A stretch of 7,266 bases of DNA from an uncultured Verrucomicrobiota bacterium (GCA_903905395.1 CAIVGD010000242.1:1-7266), one strand, 5' to 3'; counted from the first letter of the stretch, positions 1 to 6,568 are shown. Translations and numbers: made by a program. The notes: generated from the sequence alone by a model not told the origin.

Positions 1-1066
1 AGTTCACCCCGGGAACCAGCACTTGATGAAAGCTATCCTTCACATATTCGATTCCTTTTCCATCACCAAGCCCGCTCGTAACCAGAATCTGTATCAAGGT
101 GCCCCATTCTCCGCCGTACGCATCCGAGTATCTCTTTTCTGGCGGCAGATCAAACCAGAGGTTGTAGAGGTCCGGCTTGCCCGATCCTCCGAGAACCTTT
201 CGATCTCCTTGAGATCCCAAAACATCCTGCAAGGCGGTTTTGGTCATAAAGCCGAAACGTTGGCCCTGATTATACTGGGAATTAAAATCGCCTCCGATGA
301 TCACATCTGCGTGCGGATCCTCTTTGAGAATTTGATCCAACCTATCCCGAACGGTTGTTGCGTTCCCCAGGCGCGTATTCTCCATAGCCGGATTCCCAGC
401 TCCGGCTTTCCAATGATTCCCCATCACAATGAACGTTGCTTCGCCGAACTGTAGTTTGGTCTCCAAAATCCCACGGGCGGAAGGAGTCGGCAGAGTCTGC
501 GAGGAAAGGACATGCAACCGTGTAAGCAAACCTGTTTTGATCGAATCCTGATGTTTCGTGGCTTGCTCAGGCGCCGCCCCAACCAGAATTGTGTAACCAG
601 GCAAGCCTTCGTCCTCGAGCGCCTTCAACAGCCAGGCCTCTACGGGGAGCCCGCGGAGTTCGTCGGTCAATTCTGTCGTGAGCATCTTTTGATAAGTGGT
701 GCTCTCGTATTTTTTAAGAAACTCTTTCAGGTCCGGGACGTTGGTAGCGGGAGTGTGATCCATCTCCAATTCATTCAGAATCACCACGTCCGGTCCCTTT
801 CCTTCGGAAACACTTTTCAGCACCGTGGTGATCGCCTTGAGTTTTCGGGCGAGCTTGCCTGGACTGTAACTATTCGGGTCGTCGGGAGATTCCAGATAAT
901 CGTCGTACGATGCAACCCTATCCACATCGAAAAGGTTCTCCACATTGTATGCCATTACCGTGAATTCGCGAGAAGGCGGAGGTGCCTTGCTCTCTTCGCA
1001 AACTCCTGCCCCCAGAAAGCCCCACCACGCCACGCATCCAGCCAAAAACCAGCGATGTCTAATCAT
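1..1066 (-). CDS. Secreted endonuclease/exonuclease/phosphatase (EEP) family protein, 3' end outside window
   Basis: The reverse strand is open from an ATG at 1066 to the left edge, giving 355 residues without a stop, so the C-terminus is missing. EEP hallmarks appear in order: YNVENLFD (residues 40-47), the metal-binding Glu in ILNELE (E99), the GNHWK motif (216-220, His218), and GGDFNS (258-263, with the Asp-x-Asn pair D260/N262). A late segment, GTLIQILVTSGL (322-333), aligns with the usual xDxILVS strand but has Ile where the family usually has Asp. The N-terminus (RHRW, then a hydrophobic run to about residue 22) reads as a Sec signal peptide, so the enzyme probably acts in the periplasm or outside the cell. 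Family members cleave phosphodiester or phosphate esters in nucleic acids or lipids; the substrate cannot be told here. No convincing Shine-Dalgarno precedes the ATG. The terminal SDH motif would lie left of position 1. Confidence 0.88.
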   Translation of the reverse strand, partial: MIRHRWFLAGCVAWWGFLGAGVCEESKAPPPSREFTVMAYNVENLFDVDRVASYDDYLESPDDPNSYSPGKLARKLKAITTVLKSVSEGKGPDVVILNELEMDHTPATNVPDLKEFLKKYESTTYQKMLTTELTDELRGLPVEAWLLKALEDEGLPGYTILVGAAPEQATKHQDSIKTGLLTRLHVLSSQTLPTPSARGILETKLQFGEATFIVMGNHWKAGAGNPAMENTRLGNATTVRDRLDQILKEDPHADVIIGGDFNSQYNQGQRFGFMTKTALQDVLGSQGDRKVLGGSGKPDLYNLWFDLPPEKRYSDAYGGEWGTLIQILVTSGLGDGKGIEYVKDSFHQVLVPGVN

Positions 1067-1119
1067 GGTCAGAGCATAAATGGAAAAGAGGCTATGCCCA
1101 TCCCTAATCTGCGCCTATC

Positions 1120-1147
1120 TTGACGCCAGAATCCTGCACGATAAAAT
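1120..1147 (+). promoter_or_regulatory. Candidate sigma70-like promoter for the WG/TPR-lptE operon
   Basis: TTGACG (1120-1125, 5/6 to the -35 consensus) and TAAAAT (1142-1147, 5/6 to the -10 consensus) are separated by 16 bp in the 90-bp gap between divergent genes. Transcription would begin at about 1153-1156, almost on the GTG start at 1157, so the message would be leaderless or nearly so. That agrees with the absence of a Shine-Dalgarno there. This is a pattern match only. Confidence 0.5.
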
Positions 1148-1156
1148 CATCCACCT

Positions 1157-3298
1157 GTGATATGTAAGTCTGAACCAACCCGTTGGTCTGCAGTTATCTG
1201 GACAACTTTTGCCTTCATTCTCATTCTCATTCTCTCCGCCCAGCTCGGTCTGGCCCAATCGGATACCGGGGTGGATCTGACTCCCAAAAAGGCTTTTTGG
1301 GGACGTTACGGTTACGCGAATTTGGCCGGTAAGTTTGTCATCGAGGCCCAATACGAGGAAGCCCAGCCGTTCTCCGATTTCCTCGCCGCCGTGAAACAGA
1401 ATGGAAAATGGGGCTACATCAACGGCGATGGTAAATTTGTCATCGAGCCGCGCTTCGAAGATGCTTTTCTTTTTAGCGACCAAGTGGCCGCCGTGAAGGA
1501 AAACGGAAAGTGGGGCTTCATTAACCGCTCCGGCAAATACCTGATCGAACCGAAGTACGAAAATGCCGGCATCTTTCGTCAGGGGTTGGCAGCGGTCCGC
1601 TGGGAAGGTCGCTGGGGCTTCATTGGTAAAGACGGGGAGATGGTGGTACCACCCAAGTTCGAACAGGTTTATTTCTTTCAAGAAGACCGTTGTGGCTCCA
1701 TGGCCGATAAAAAATGGGGCTTTATTGACCGGACGGGCACTTTTGTCGTGCCACCAAAATATGACGAAGTTTTCCCTTTCTTCCAGGGACTGGCCGCAGT
1801 GAACGAGGGGGGCAAACGGGAGGACAACGATTTCACCGGCGGAAAATGGTTGTTTGTCGATTCGCAGGGAAAAGTGGTCATTGACCAAGCACTCGTGTCC
1901 GCAGCCCTGCCCGCCAAGGGAGCACCTTCCCGCGTGGGAACCGATGGAAGACAGGACACCACTGCCACCATTGAGGCCGTGGAAAACGGTTTCCGCGGAG
2001 GCAAGGCCCACGTCCGAATTGGTTCCCGACTGGTCAATGGGGATTCCCAAGGTCCCTCCTGGGGCTACATCGACACCAAGGGAAATTGGCTGGCCGAGGG
2101 GAGCACCACCATCCCCCTTAATTTCTCCAACTACACACCAGGTGAAGGCTTCACTTTTGAGTCCGACATCATCGGCAACCGAGGTACGGCCAGCGATATT
2201 CTGCAGACCGCCAAGAACGCGGAAACGATCGGCAAGGCCTACGAGCAGGTGGAACTGATCGACCGGGAAGCGGAGGAGCAGTTCGCCGCGGCGGACCGAG
2301 CCACGGAATTGGGTGACAAGGAAGCCGCCCAAGCCGCTCGGGAACTCGGAAAGGTAAAACAGCAGGAAGCAAAACACCTGCGGGACGAGACCGACCGCCG
2401 AGGCGGCGAAGCGAATGCCAATTCCATCAAATACTTCGATCAGGCACTGAAGATTTATCAGGATTTTGCCAAAGAAAATCCGGACGATCTTCGCAAGACC
2501 GAGGCCCAGTACAAAGTCGGCGAAATGTACGAACACCTCACCAAATACTGGGATGCCTACAAGGCCTACAAAAAGTTGGTCGAAGAATCGGCATCGAATC
2601 AGTACTGGGATCTAGCCATCGAACGGATGTTCGCCATCGGCAACGTCTTTCTTGCAGGACAGCACCAGATGATGTGGAAAATTCCCATGCCGGCCGACAT
2701 GAACAAGGTGGTTGAGATATACCAAACCATTATCAAGTCTGCCCCCTTCGGACCCTACGCCCCCCTCTCCACTTTCTCTTGCGGTCTGGCCCGGGAAAAG
2801 CAGAAGAAATGGCCCGAAGCGGTCAAGTTTTACGAGGATATTTTGGATAAGTATCCCAAGAACGACCTGATTGATGATGCCCAGTACCAGATCGGCTTTG
2901 TCTGGATGAAGGCCGCCCGCCAGCCGGAATACGACCAGACCGCCGCGCAAAAGGGAATCGAGGCCTTTCAGGACTATCTCGCCCGATTCAAGCGAAGCGA
3001 CAAGACCGAACAAGCTTCGGAAAATATCACCGTGCTCACCCAGCGCCTCAGCGGAGGATCCCTTTCCGTGGCTCGCTTCTACGACAAATCCGGCAACTAC
3101 CCGGCGGCGCTGGTGTATTACAACGAAGTCCTCACCCAATCTCCGGACTCCACCCAAGGGCAGGAAGCCCGCCAGCGTAAAAAAATATTGGAGGATCTGC
3201 TCTCGGAAGCGAAACAGCAGTCGTCCCCTGCCGACAAAAACAAAGTCAGTTTTAGATCGAATCAGGTCCCGGAACCCCGTAATGTACCATCTCCATGA
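1157..3298 (+). CDS. Secreted WG-repeat and TPR (BamD/YbgF-like) protein
   Basis: A 713-residue protein. The start is GTG at 1157: an in-frame stop lies at 1142-1144 and no Met codon occurs before the signal peptide. Residues 10-33 form a signal peptide (hydrophobic FAFILILIL, then a likely cut after GLA33). Residues 51-186 hold four WG repeats of exactly 34 residues (WGYIN.DGKFVIEP.FE pattern). A fifth begins at 187 and is lengthened by an insertion, and weaker copies follow (WLFVDSQGK, WGYIDTKGN). Residues of about 350-415 are a charged, Ala/Glu/Arg-rich helix, likely coiled coil. From about 420 onward come TPR-type helical pairs (YFDQALKIYQDFAKENPDD, KFYEDILDKYPKND, LVYYNEVLTQSPDS), like those of BamD/YbgF-type envelope proteins. 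It overlaps the LptE-like gene by 4 bp, so an outer-membrane or periplasmic scaffold role is inferred. No catalytic motif was seen. The fusion of a WG array to a TPR array is the odd feature. Confidence 0.9.
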   Translation: MICKSEPTRWSAVIWTTFAFILILILSAQLGLAQSDTGVDLTPKKAFWGRYGYANLAGKFVIEAQYEEAQPFSDFLAAVKQNGKWGYINGDGKFVIEPRFEDAFLFSDQVAAVKENGKWGFINRSGKYLIEPKYENAGIFRQGLAAVRWEGRWGFIGKDGEMVVPPKFEQVYFFQEDRCGSMADKKWGFIDRTGTFVVPPKYDEVFPFFQGLAAVNEGGKREDNDFTGGKWLFVDSQGKVVIDQALVSAALPAKGAPSRVGTDGRQDTTATIEAVENGFRGGKAHVRIGSRLVNGDSQGPSWGYIDTKGNWLAEGSTTIPLNFSNYTPGEGFTFESDIIGNRGTASDILQTAKNAETIGKAYEQVELIDREAEEQFAAADRATELGDKEAAQAARELGKVKQQEAKHLRDETDRRGGEANANSIKYFDQALKIYQDFAKENPDDLRKTEAQYKVGEMYEHLTKYWDAYKAYKKLVEESASNQYWDLAIERMFAIGNVFLAGQHQMMWKIPMPADMNKVVEIYQTIIKSAPFGPYAPLSTFSCGLAREKQKKWPEAVKFYEDILDKYPKNDLIDDAQYQIGFVWMKAARQPEYDQTAAQKGIEAFQDYLARFKRSDKTEQASENITVLTQRLSGGSLSVARFYDKSGNYPAALVYYNEVLTQSPDSTQGQEARQRKKILEDLLSEAKQQSSPADKNKVSFRSNQVPEPRNVPSP
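1307..1816 (+). repeat. WG (KWG) repeat array inside the WG/TPR gene
   Basis: Coding tandem repeat with a period of 102 bp (34 codons): units begin at 1307, 1409, 1511, 1613 and 1715, most starting on a TGG-GGN (Trp-Gly) pair. The first unit has Tyr-Gly instead of Trp-Gly. The fourth has lost the LAAV segment and carries a Cys (DRCGSMADKK). The fifth is followed by an insertion around EDNDFTGG before the next Trp. The units have diverged at DNA level, so this is an old domain expansion, not a recent slippage array. Confidence 0.85.
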
Positions 3299-3807
3299 AA
3301 AGCCTCCTTCCCGCACTTCTCGCCCTCGTTCTTTGCTCCTGCGCAACCTATAAAATGGGGAGTACCCCAAAAGCAGCGGGAATGACCGACCTTCGGGTTA
3401 TTTATGTCCCCACCGCCCAGAACGAAACCGATGAAACGGGCATTCCCGGCATCGTGACCAACGCCATTCTGCAGGAGCTCGATCGGGACGGCACCTACCG
3501 CCACGCCCGCAAGGACGAAAGCGACGCTATTCTTGAGGTCACGGTGAAAAAGATCGAGCGTTCAGCCATTCGTCAATCCACCCAACAGTTCCTCACCACC
3601 CTTCAATTTCAACTCATAATCACTTTGGAATACCGACTTTACAGCATGAAGGAAAAGAAGGATGTCATTTCCAAAACCACCGCCATCGGCACCACCACTT
3701 TCTTCGTGCAGGGCGACCAGACCGAATCCCAGCGGCAAGCCATTCCTCCCGCGGCTGTCAGCGCCGCTCAGGCCATAGTCGCCTCTCTCGCCAACCGCGG
3801 TTGGTAA
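3295..3807 (+). CDS. lptE: LptE-like LPS-assembly outer-membrane lipoprotein
   Basis: A 170-residue protein whose ATG overlaps the stop of the preceding gene (ATGA at 3295-3298), so translation is probably coupled. The N-terminus is a lipoprotein signal: Lys2, a Leu/Ala-rich core, and a lipobox ending in LCSC with Cys16 as the lipidated residue. The mature part opens with YKMGSTP and DLRVIYVPTAQNETDE, followed by IVTNAILQELDRDG and SDAILEVTVKKIE. This order (a GY/YxxG start, VPxxxNxT, an N-terminal helix with ELxxDG, and a DAxL-V strand) is what LptE-family proteins of diderm bacteria show. LptE plugs the LptD channel that inserts lipopolysaccharide into the outer membrane. LptD itself is not in the window. 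The name rests on motif pattern and length. An uncharacterised lipoprotein of similar fold is the alternative. Confidence 0.75.
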   Translation: MKSLLPALLALVLCSCATYKMGSTPKAAGMTDLRVIYVPTAQNETDETGIPGIVTNAILQELDRDGTYRHARKDESDAILEVTVKKIERSAIRQSTQQFLTTLQFQLIITLEYRLYSMKEKKDVISKTTAIGTTTFFVQGDQTESQRQAIPPAAVSAAQAIVASLANRGW

Positions 3808-3830
3808 AGCCCTACCTCAAAACCATCTCC
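3781..3830 (+). repeat. Left copy of 50-bp direct repeat flanking fic
   Basis: This covers the last nine codons of the LptE-like gene (ending ASLANRGW-stop) plus 23 bp of downstream sequence. It matches 4951-5000 at 44 of 50 positions with no gaps, including 22 identical bases at 3800-3821. Weak similarity reaches about 8 bp further left; none is seen to the right. See the right-hand copy. Confidence 0.9.
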
Positions 3831-3872
3831 GCGTCCCGCGTCCGCGCCTGCTTCCACTTGTTCTCAGATCCC

Positions 3873-4877
3873 CTACCTACACAAAAGATATCGCCCGGTT
3901 TTTTTACCTCCGACCTTTTTTACCATCCCTGACTTCATCAAGGGCCGCAGGAGATCCATCGCCCCCTGTCGGGAAATCCTAAGCGCCGCCCAGATCTCGG
4001 AAGGGGCCATACTCCGATGATCGCGCAGGATTTGGAGTAACCGCTCCTGCCGGGGACGCAGAAATATCTTACCCGGGGATTTGCTTTGAATGCTTCGCAC
4101 TCTCAGCCAAACGCGTTCGAGCGTCTGCCTTAAACCTTCGGCGCAATATTCGATCCAGCTTGTTAGATCATTCCCCTGATAGTGCACCGCATCGAGTGCG
4201 GCATAGTAGCGTGGGCGGTCTTCCCAGTAATATTCATCCACAGAAAAAATGTGGTGGGTATCGAAGCCGCGCCGGTAAAGCTCCCACAAAGCCAAGGCTC
4301 GTCCGATTCTTCCATTCCCGTCGGCGAAGGGATGAATCGACTCCAAGCGGTGATGCAAGATGGCCGCGCTAAGAACGGGCGAGAGCCCACCCGATTTGTT
4401 GTTCCACCAATCTAAAAACTCAGACATCAGTCCCGGAACCGCCATAGGCCCAGGGGGCCGGTATCCCCCGACACGGACCGCCATGGAGCGGAAACGTCCA
4501 GCCTCGCCTTGATCCATAACCCCCCCTGCCAAAATACGATGAAGGGTCAGGAGATCCGCGCGCCGGACCAAGGAACTTCCTGCGCGTTTTTCCACATAGC
4601 GCAATCCAGCGAAATAGTTCAACACCTCGTTCCGGGATCGGGGTGTCGAGGCGGCAGGCTCCCTCCCTTCCTCCAGGGCCCGAACCTGCGCCAAGGTCAG
4701 CGGATTGCCCTCAATCGCGGTCGAGGCATGCACATTCCGTGTCCGCGTATCCTTCTGGAGAGCCGGAATCCAGGAAAGTTCGATTCCTGATCCATGAATC
4801 CGTTCCCGCAGTTCCGCCGTCCTCTCCACCAAGGAAAGAATTCTTGGGGTGATAATGAATCCGGGCTCGTAGCTCAC
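3873..4877 (-). CDS. Fic-family protein AMP-transferase with internal inhibitory motif and C-terminal winged helix
   Basis: A 334-residue protein. The start is GTG at 4877; the next Met is deep inside the protein, so an ATG start is excluded. The catalytic motif HPFADGNGRIGR (residues 182-193, His182) is the full canonical HxFx(D/E)GNGRxxR. STAIEGN (52-58) fits the inhibitory (S/T)xxxE(G/N) helix, with Glu56 placed to block ATP. Because it lies in the same chain N-terminal to the Fic core, this is a class II, self-inhibited Fic. The GRFRSMAVRVGG and PPGP...LMSEFLDWW segments (127-158) fit the family's flap and following helix. Residues of about 272-333 form a winged helix-turn-helix, common in Fic proteins of this architecture. 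Fic enzymes usually transfer AMP to hydroxyl side chains of target proteins; the target here is unknown. No antitoxin gene adjoins it. It converges on the lptE operon and is bracketed by 50-bp direct repeats. Confidence 0.93.
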   Translation of the reverse strand: MSYEPGFIITPRILSLVERTAELRERIHGSGIELSWIPALQKDTRTRNVHASTAIEGNPLTLAQVRALEEGREPAASTPRSRNEVLNYFAGLRYVEKRAGSSLVRRADLLTLHRILAGGVMDQGEAGRFRSMAVRVGGYRPPGPMAVPGLMSEFLDWWNNKSGGLSPVLSAAILHHRLESIHPFADGNGRIGRALALWELYRRGFDTHHIFSVDEYYWEDRPRYYAALDAVHYQGNDLTSWIEYCAEGLRQTLERVWLRVRSIQSKSPGKIFLRPRQERLLQILRDHRSMAPSEIWAALRISRQGAMDLLRPLMKSGMVKKVGGKKTGRYLLCR

Positions 4878-4885
4878 AATAATAA

Positions 4886-4914
4886 GTCAAGCATATGTCA
4901 AGTTGTCAGTCAAG
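4886..4914 (-). promoter_or_regulatory. Three CTTGAC boxes just upstream of fic (candidate operator/promoter)
   Basis: On the plus strand GTCAAG occurs at 4886-4891, 4897-4902 and 4909-4914, i.e. CTTGAC three times reading toward fic, at 11- and 12-bp steps, roughly one helical turn each. The nearest box is 8 bp from the GTG start. The middle box reads TTGACA, a perfect -35, but no -10 lies at 16-18 bp from any of the boxes: TATTAT at 4879-4884 is only 11 bp away. Regular spacing on one face of the helix suggests a protein-binding site, possibly for the Fic protein's own winged helix. That role is inferred. Confidence 0.45.
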
Positions 4915-4950
4915 CAGGACCGATGCAAAAGTTCGGACCTTCCCATCATC

Positions 4951-5000
4951 CCCTCCCTCGCCCACCGCTGTTGGTAAAGCCCTACCTCAAACCCATCTTC
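4951..5000 (+). repeat. Right copy of 50-bp direct repeat: orphan copy of the lptE 3' end
   Basis: Ungapped 44/50 match to 3781-3830 at an offset of exactly 1170 bp. Read in the lptE frame it gives PSLAHRCW-stop beside the gene's ASLANRGW-stop, so the stop codon and the reading frame survive. Nothing upstream of about 4943 resembles lptE, so this is a detached fragment of the 3' end and not a second gene. It lies in the 275-bp gap between fic and the DUF4239 gene. Confidence 0.88.
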
Positions 5001-5152
5001 ACACTTTCGCACATTCCCACTCTCTTTTCCCCTCTGACTTCAACTTAATCTTAAACTTAAATTATTCTCCCCATCTTCCATCTTCTCCTGGCGGCGTCCG
5101 CCGCCCGGCGGTCTTCCGCGTCCGCGTCTGCGCCCCGCCACACCGGTGGAAA
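5001..5152. other. Non-coding stretch right of the orphan repeat
   Basis: No credible gene. It holds a pyrimidine-rich run on the plus strand (about 5001-5040), three tandem CTTAA(A/T) hexamers (5044-5061), a GC-rich hairpin (5090-5105) and a CCGCGTCCGCG-type run (5116-5126) resembling one after lptE. The AT-rich hexamer block could carry a distal promoter for fic on the minus strand, but no clean -35/-10 pair was found. Confidence 0.5.
5090..5105 (-). terminator. GC-rich hairpin downstream of the DUF4239 gene
   Basis: GGCGGC-GTCC-GCCGCC forms a perfect 6-bp stem with a 4-base loop (or 7 bp with a 2-base loop), starting 47 bp past the DUF4239 stop. It could end or stabilise the dps-DUF4239 message. 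No U-tract follows on the minus strand, so it is not a standard intrinsic terminator and may instead be another intergenic hairpin repeat. Confidence 0.35.
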
Positions 5153-5962
5153 CTACTGCCCAAAACTATCCCTCACGTCTTTGAGGATTGAGTCCGCCGA
5201 ATCTACCCGGATGAAGCCCAGTCGGGGGTATTCGATATCCAGAATCACGTAGGAGGCCAAGGTGATGCACAAAATAAACAAAGTCATATGCAACCAGCTC
5301 CGCTTCGCCGTGCTTGCCATCTGATAACCAGCCAAGAGCGCGGCCACCAGAGACATGATGAAAAGCATACCATAAATAATCAAAGGCGGATGAAATTGTG
5401 TGGCCGCTGTCCTGGCCGTCGTGATGTCAATCATGCTGTTGAGAGCTGGTAGAAGCAGCATGCTGGCTGGCGGAGTCGATGTCTTGCCGGCGGCGGCTAC
5501 GGCACCGCTCCAGATTTGACTTTGGAGAAGTTGCGAGTGGCAATACTCCTCAAGGACAGCGTTCATATCCGGGAATAGGGCATACGTTTTTAACCGGGAA
5601 TCGACGTATTTTCGAAACTTGTCCTGCAAATCGTTGCGGTCGGGAGGGGCAAGCAAGTCCAAACGCAGATAAGCGGTTCCGATCGCATTCGCCTCCTCCA
5701 CGATCAGCTTCCTGCGATCGTCAAACCTGCTGATGGCGGAGGAAAATGTGAAGGCGATCAGCAGACCGAAGATGGCGAAAATCGGGCCATCGACCACCCC
5801 GAGCCAATCCTTTATGGACCCACGACCGGTGCGCAGATGCCATCTCCCCACTCCACGACCCAACTCCATCATGAGAAACATCCCCAGTGCCAGACCCACG
5901 ATCACGGGCAGGGAGAAGTAGAAAAGCGCCATCGGCGCATGATTAAAAATTATGACAGCCAT
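5153..5962 (-). CDS. DUF4239 (bestrophin-like) membrane protein
   Basis: A 269-residue protein from the ATG at 5962. The frame stays open to 6151, but that extension overlaps the end of dps and lacks family-like sequence, so 5962 was chosen; the ATG at 5932 is the alternative. Four membrane segments are visible at about 12-33, 57-77, 194-216 and 222-243. After the second comes SRFDDRRKLIVEEANAIGTA, then YLRLDLL; after the fourth comes LDIEYPRLGFIRVD. The long soluble stretch between segments 2 and 3, the EANAIGTAYLR signature and the D-E-PR-G-I-V tail are typical of the DUF4239 group, which is compared with bestrophin channels. Whether it conducts ions is not known. It starts 16 bp after the dps stop in the same direction, so the two are probably one transcript. 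No Shine-Dalgarno was seen. Confidence 0.78.
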   Translation of the reverse strand: MAVIIFNHAPMALFYFSLPVIVGLALGMFLMMELGRGVGRWHLRTGRGSIKDWLGVVDGPIFAIFGLLIAFTFSSAISRFDDRRKLIVEEANAIGTAYLRLDLLAPPDRNDLQDKFRKYVDSRLKTYALFPDMNAVLEEYCHSQLLQSQIWSGAVAAAGKTSTPPASMLLLPALNSMIDITTARTAATQFHPPLIIYGMLFIMSLVAALLAGYQMASTAKRSWLHMTLFILCITLASYVILDIEYPRLGFIRVDSADSILKDVRDSFGQ

Positions 5963-5978
5963 TATTCGGCGGGAGGGA

Positions 5979-6476
5979 TTATCGCTCGGCCTGCAGATGC
6001 GCTTCCACAAACCAAAGCCACTTGTCGGTGCCGCGGGATATTTCCGTAAAAAGATCGGCAGTGTCGTTGTCTCCACCTTGATCGCTGGTATCGATCGCAG
6101 CCCGCACCGACTTCCCATAAGCCGCCAAGGCATCGGATAGTGCCTGCACATGTTCGTGCCCCGACCCTCCTTTGGCTCCGTACTCTTTCAGACCAGTTCC
6201 CTTGATCACCGACTGGAGCGTTCCCTCGGCCACCCCGCCGAGCTGGACTGCCCGTTCCGCCAGCAAATCCACATACTCCTCAACATCCTCGTTAATTTTG
6301 TCGAACAGCTCGTGCAGGGCGATGAAGCTCGGCCCCTTCACGTTCCAATGGGCCTGCTTGCACTGCGTCTGCAGATCGATCGAATCGGCTAGGCGAGCAT
6401 TTAAAAGCGGGATCATCTTGTCCCGTATCTCTTGGGGAAGGTCATTCTTAGTTGAGTAAGACTTTGATTTGTTCAT
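5979..6476 (-). CDS. dps: Dps-family mini-ferritin (DNA-protecting, iron-storing)
   Basis: A 165-residue protein, the normal length for the family. The start is the ATG at 6476, preceded by GGGAG at 6486-6490 with a 9-bp gap; the frame extends to 6569 but that stretch has no Dps-like sequence. The ferroxidase residues are all present at the spacing of the family (H, +12 H, +4 D, +11 D, +4 E): His43 in HWNVKG, His55, Asp59, Asp70 and Glu74 in YVDLLAER. Dps dodecamers oxidise ferrous iron with hydrogen peroxide and store it, protecting DNA in stationary phase or oxidative stress. The short Lys/Ser N-terminal tail (NKSKSYSTK) may aid DNA binding, but this is inferred. The DUF4239 gene follows after 16 bp. 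Confidence 0.95.
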   Translation of the reverse strand: MNKSKSYSTKNDLPQEIRDKMIPLLNARLADSIDLQTQCKQAHWNVKGPSFIALHELFDKINEDVEEYVDLLAERAVQLGGVAEGTLQSVIKGTGLKEYGAKGGSGHEHVQALSDALAAYGKSVRAAIDTSDQGGDNDTADLFTEISRGTDKWLWFVEAHLQAER

Positions 6477-6485
6477 GTTAAAAGA

Positions 6486-6490
6486 CTCCC
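6486..6490 (-). promoter_or_regulatory. Shine-Dalgarno of dps
   Basis: GGGAG on the minus strand, 9 bp before the ATG at 6476. It fixes the start against the 31-codon upstream extension, and it is the clearest ribosome-binding site in the window; the other starts lack one. Confidence 0.6.
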
Positions 6491-6542
6491 GCTCTCCCCC
6501 CTTTATGTCAACGCCTAGAGAACGGCGCCGCACCATCTGCAG

Positions 6543-6568
6543 TGAGGCGGGCATGCCTGCACGCCTCA
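6543..6568. repeat. GC-rich inverted repeat 1 upstream of dps
   Basis: TGAGGCG (6543-6549) pairs perfectly with CGCCTCA (6562-6568) around a 12-base loop. Inside it, GGCGGGCA at 6546-6553 repeats the left arm of the next hairpin, suggesting one repeat family. It lies 67 bp before the dps ATG, so it may fall in the dps leader or promoter. Confidence 0.55.

Noticed and set aside
8..1066. EEP protein as a lipoprotein (LAGC at residues 8-11)
   Set aside because: The stretch before Cys11 is too short for a lipoprotein signal and the hydrophobic core continues past it.
512..1123. 203-codon plus-strand open frame, and a similar one at 23-454
   Set aside because: Both lie opposite the EEP gene, whose motifs are unambiguous on the minus strand; their translations show no family features.
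1115..2536. 473-codon open frame on the minus strand opposite the WG/TPR gene
   Set aside because: Antisense to a gene with clear signal peptide, WG repeats and TPRs. Its translation has no recognisable domain and its length follows from the codon pattern of the repeat gene.
2612..3370. 252-codon minus-strand open frame
   Set aside because: Antisense to the TPR half and the start of lptE; Arg/Gly-rich translation without domain features.
3873..4877. Fic as the toxin of a two-gene toxin-antitoxin pair
   Set aside because: No small antitoxin gene adjoins it, and the inhibitory STAIEGN motif is within the same chain.
5963..6151. Upstream 63-codon extension of the DUF4239 gene
   Set aside because: It would overlap the last 173 bp of dps in another frame and is composed of dps antiframe-like sequence with no membrane or family character.
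6506..6511. TTGACA on the minus strand upstream of dps as a -35 element
   Set aside because: No acceptable -10 lies 16-18 bp downstream; that stretch is G-rich and contains the Shine-Dalgarno.
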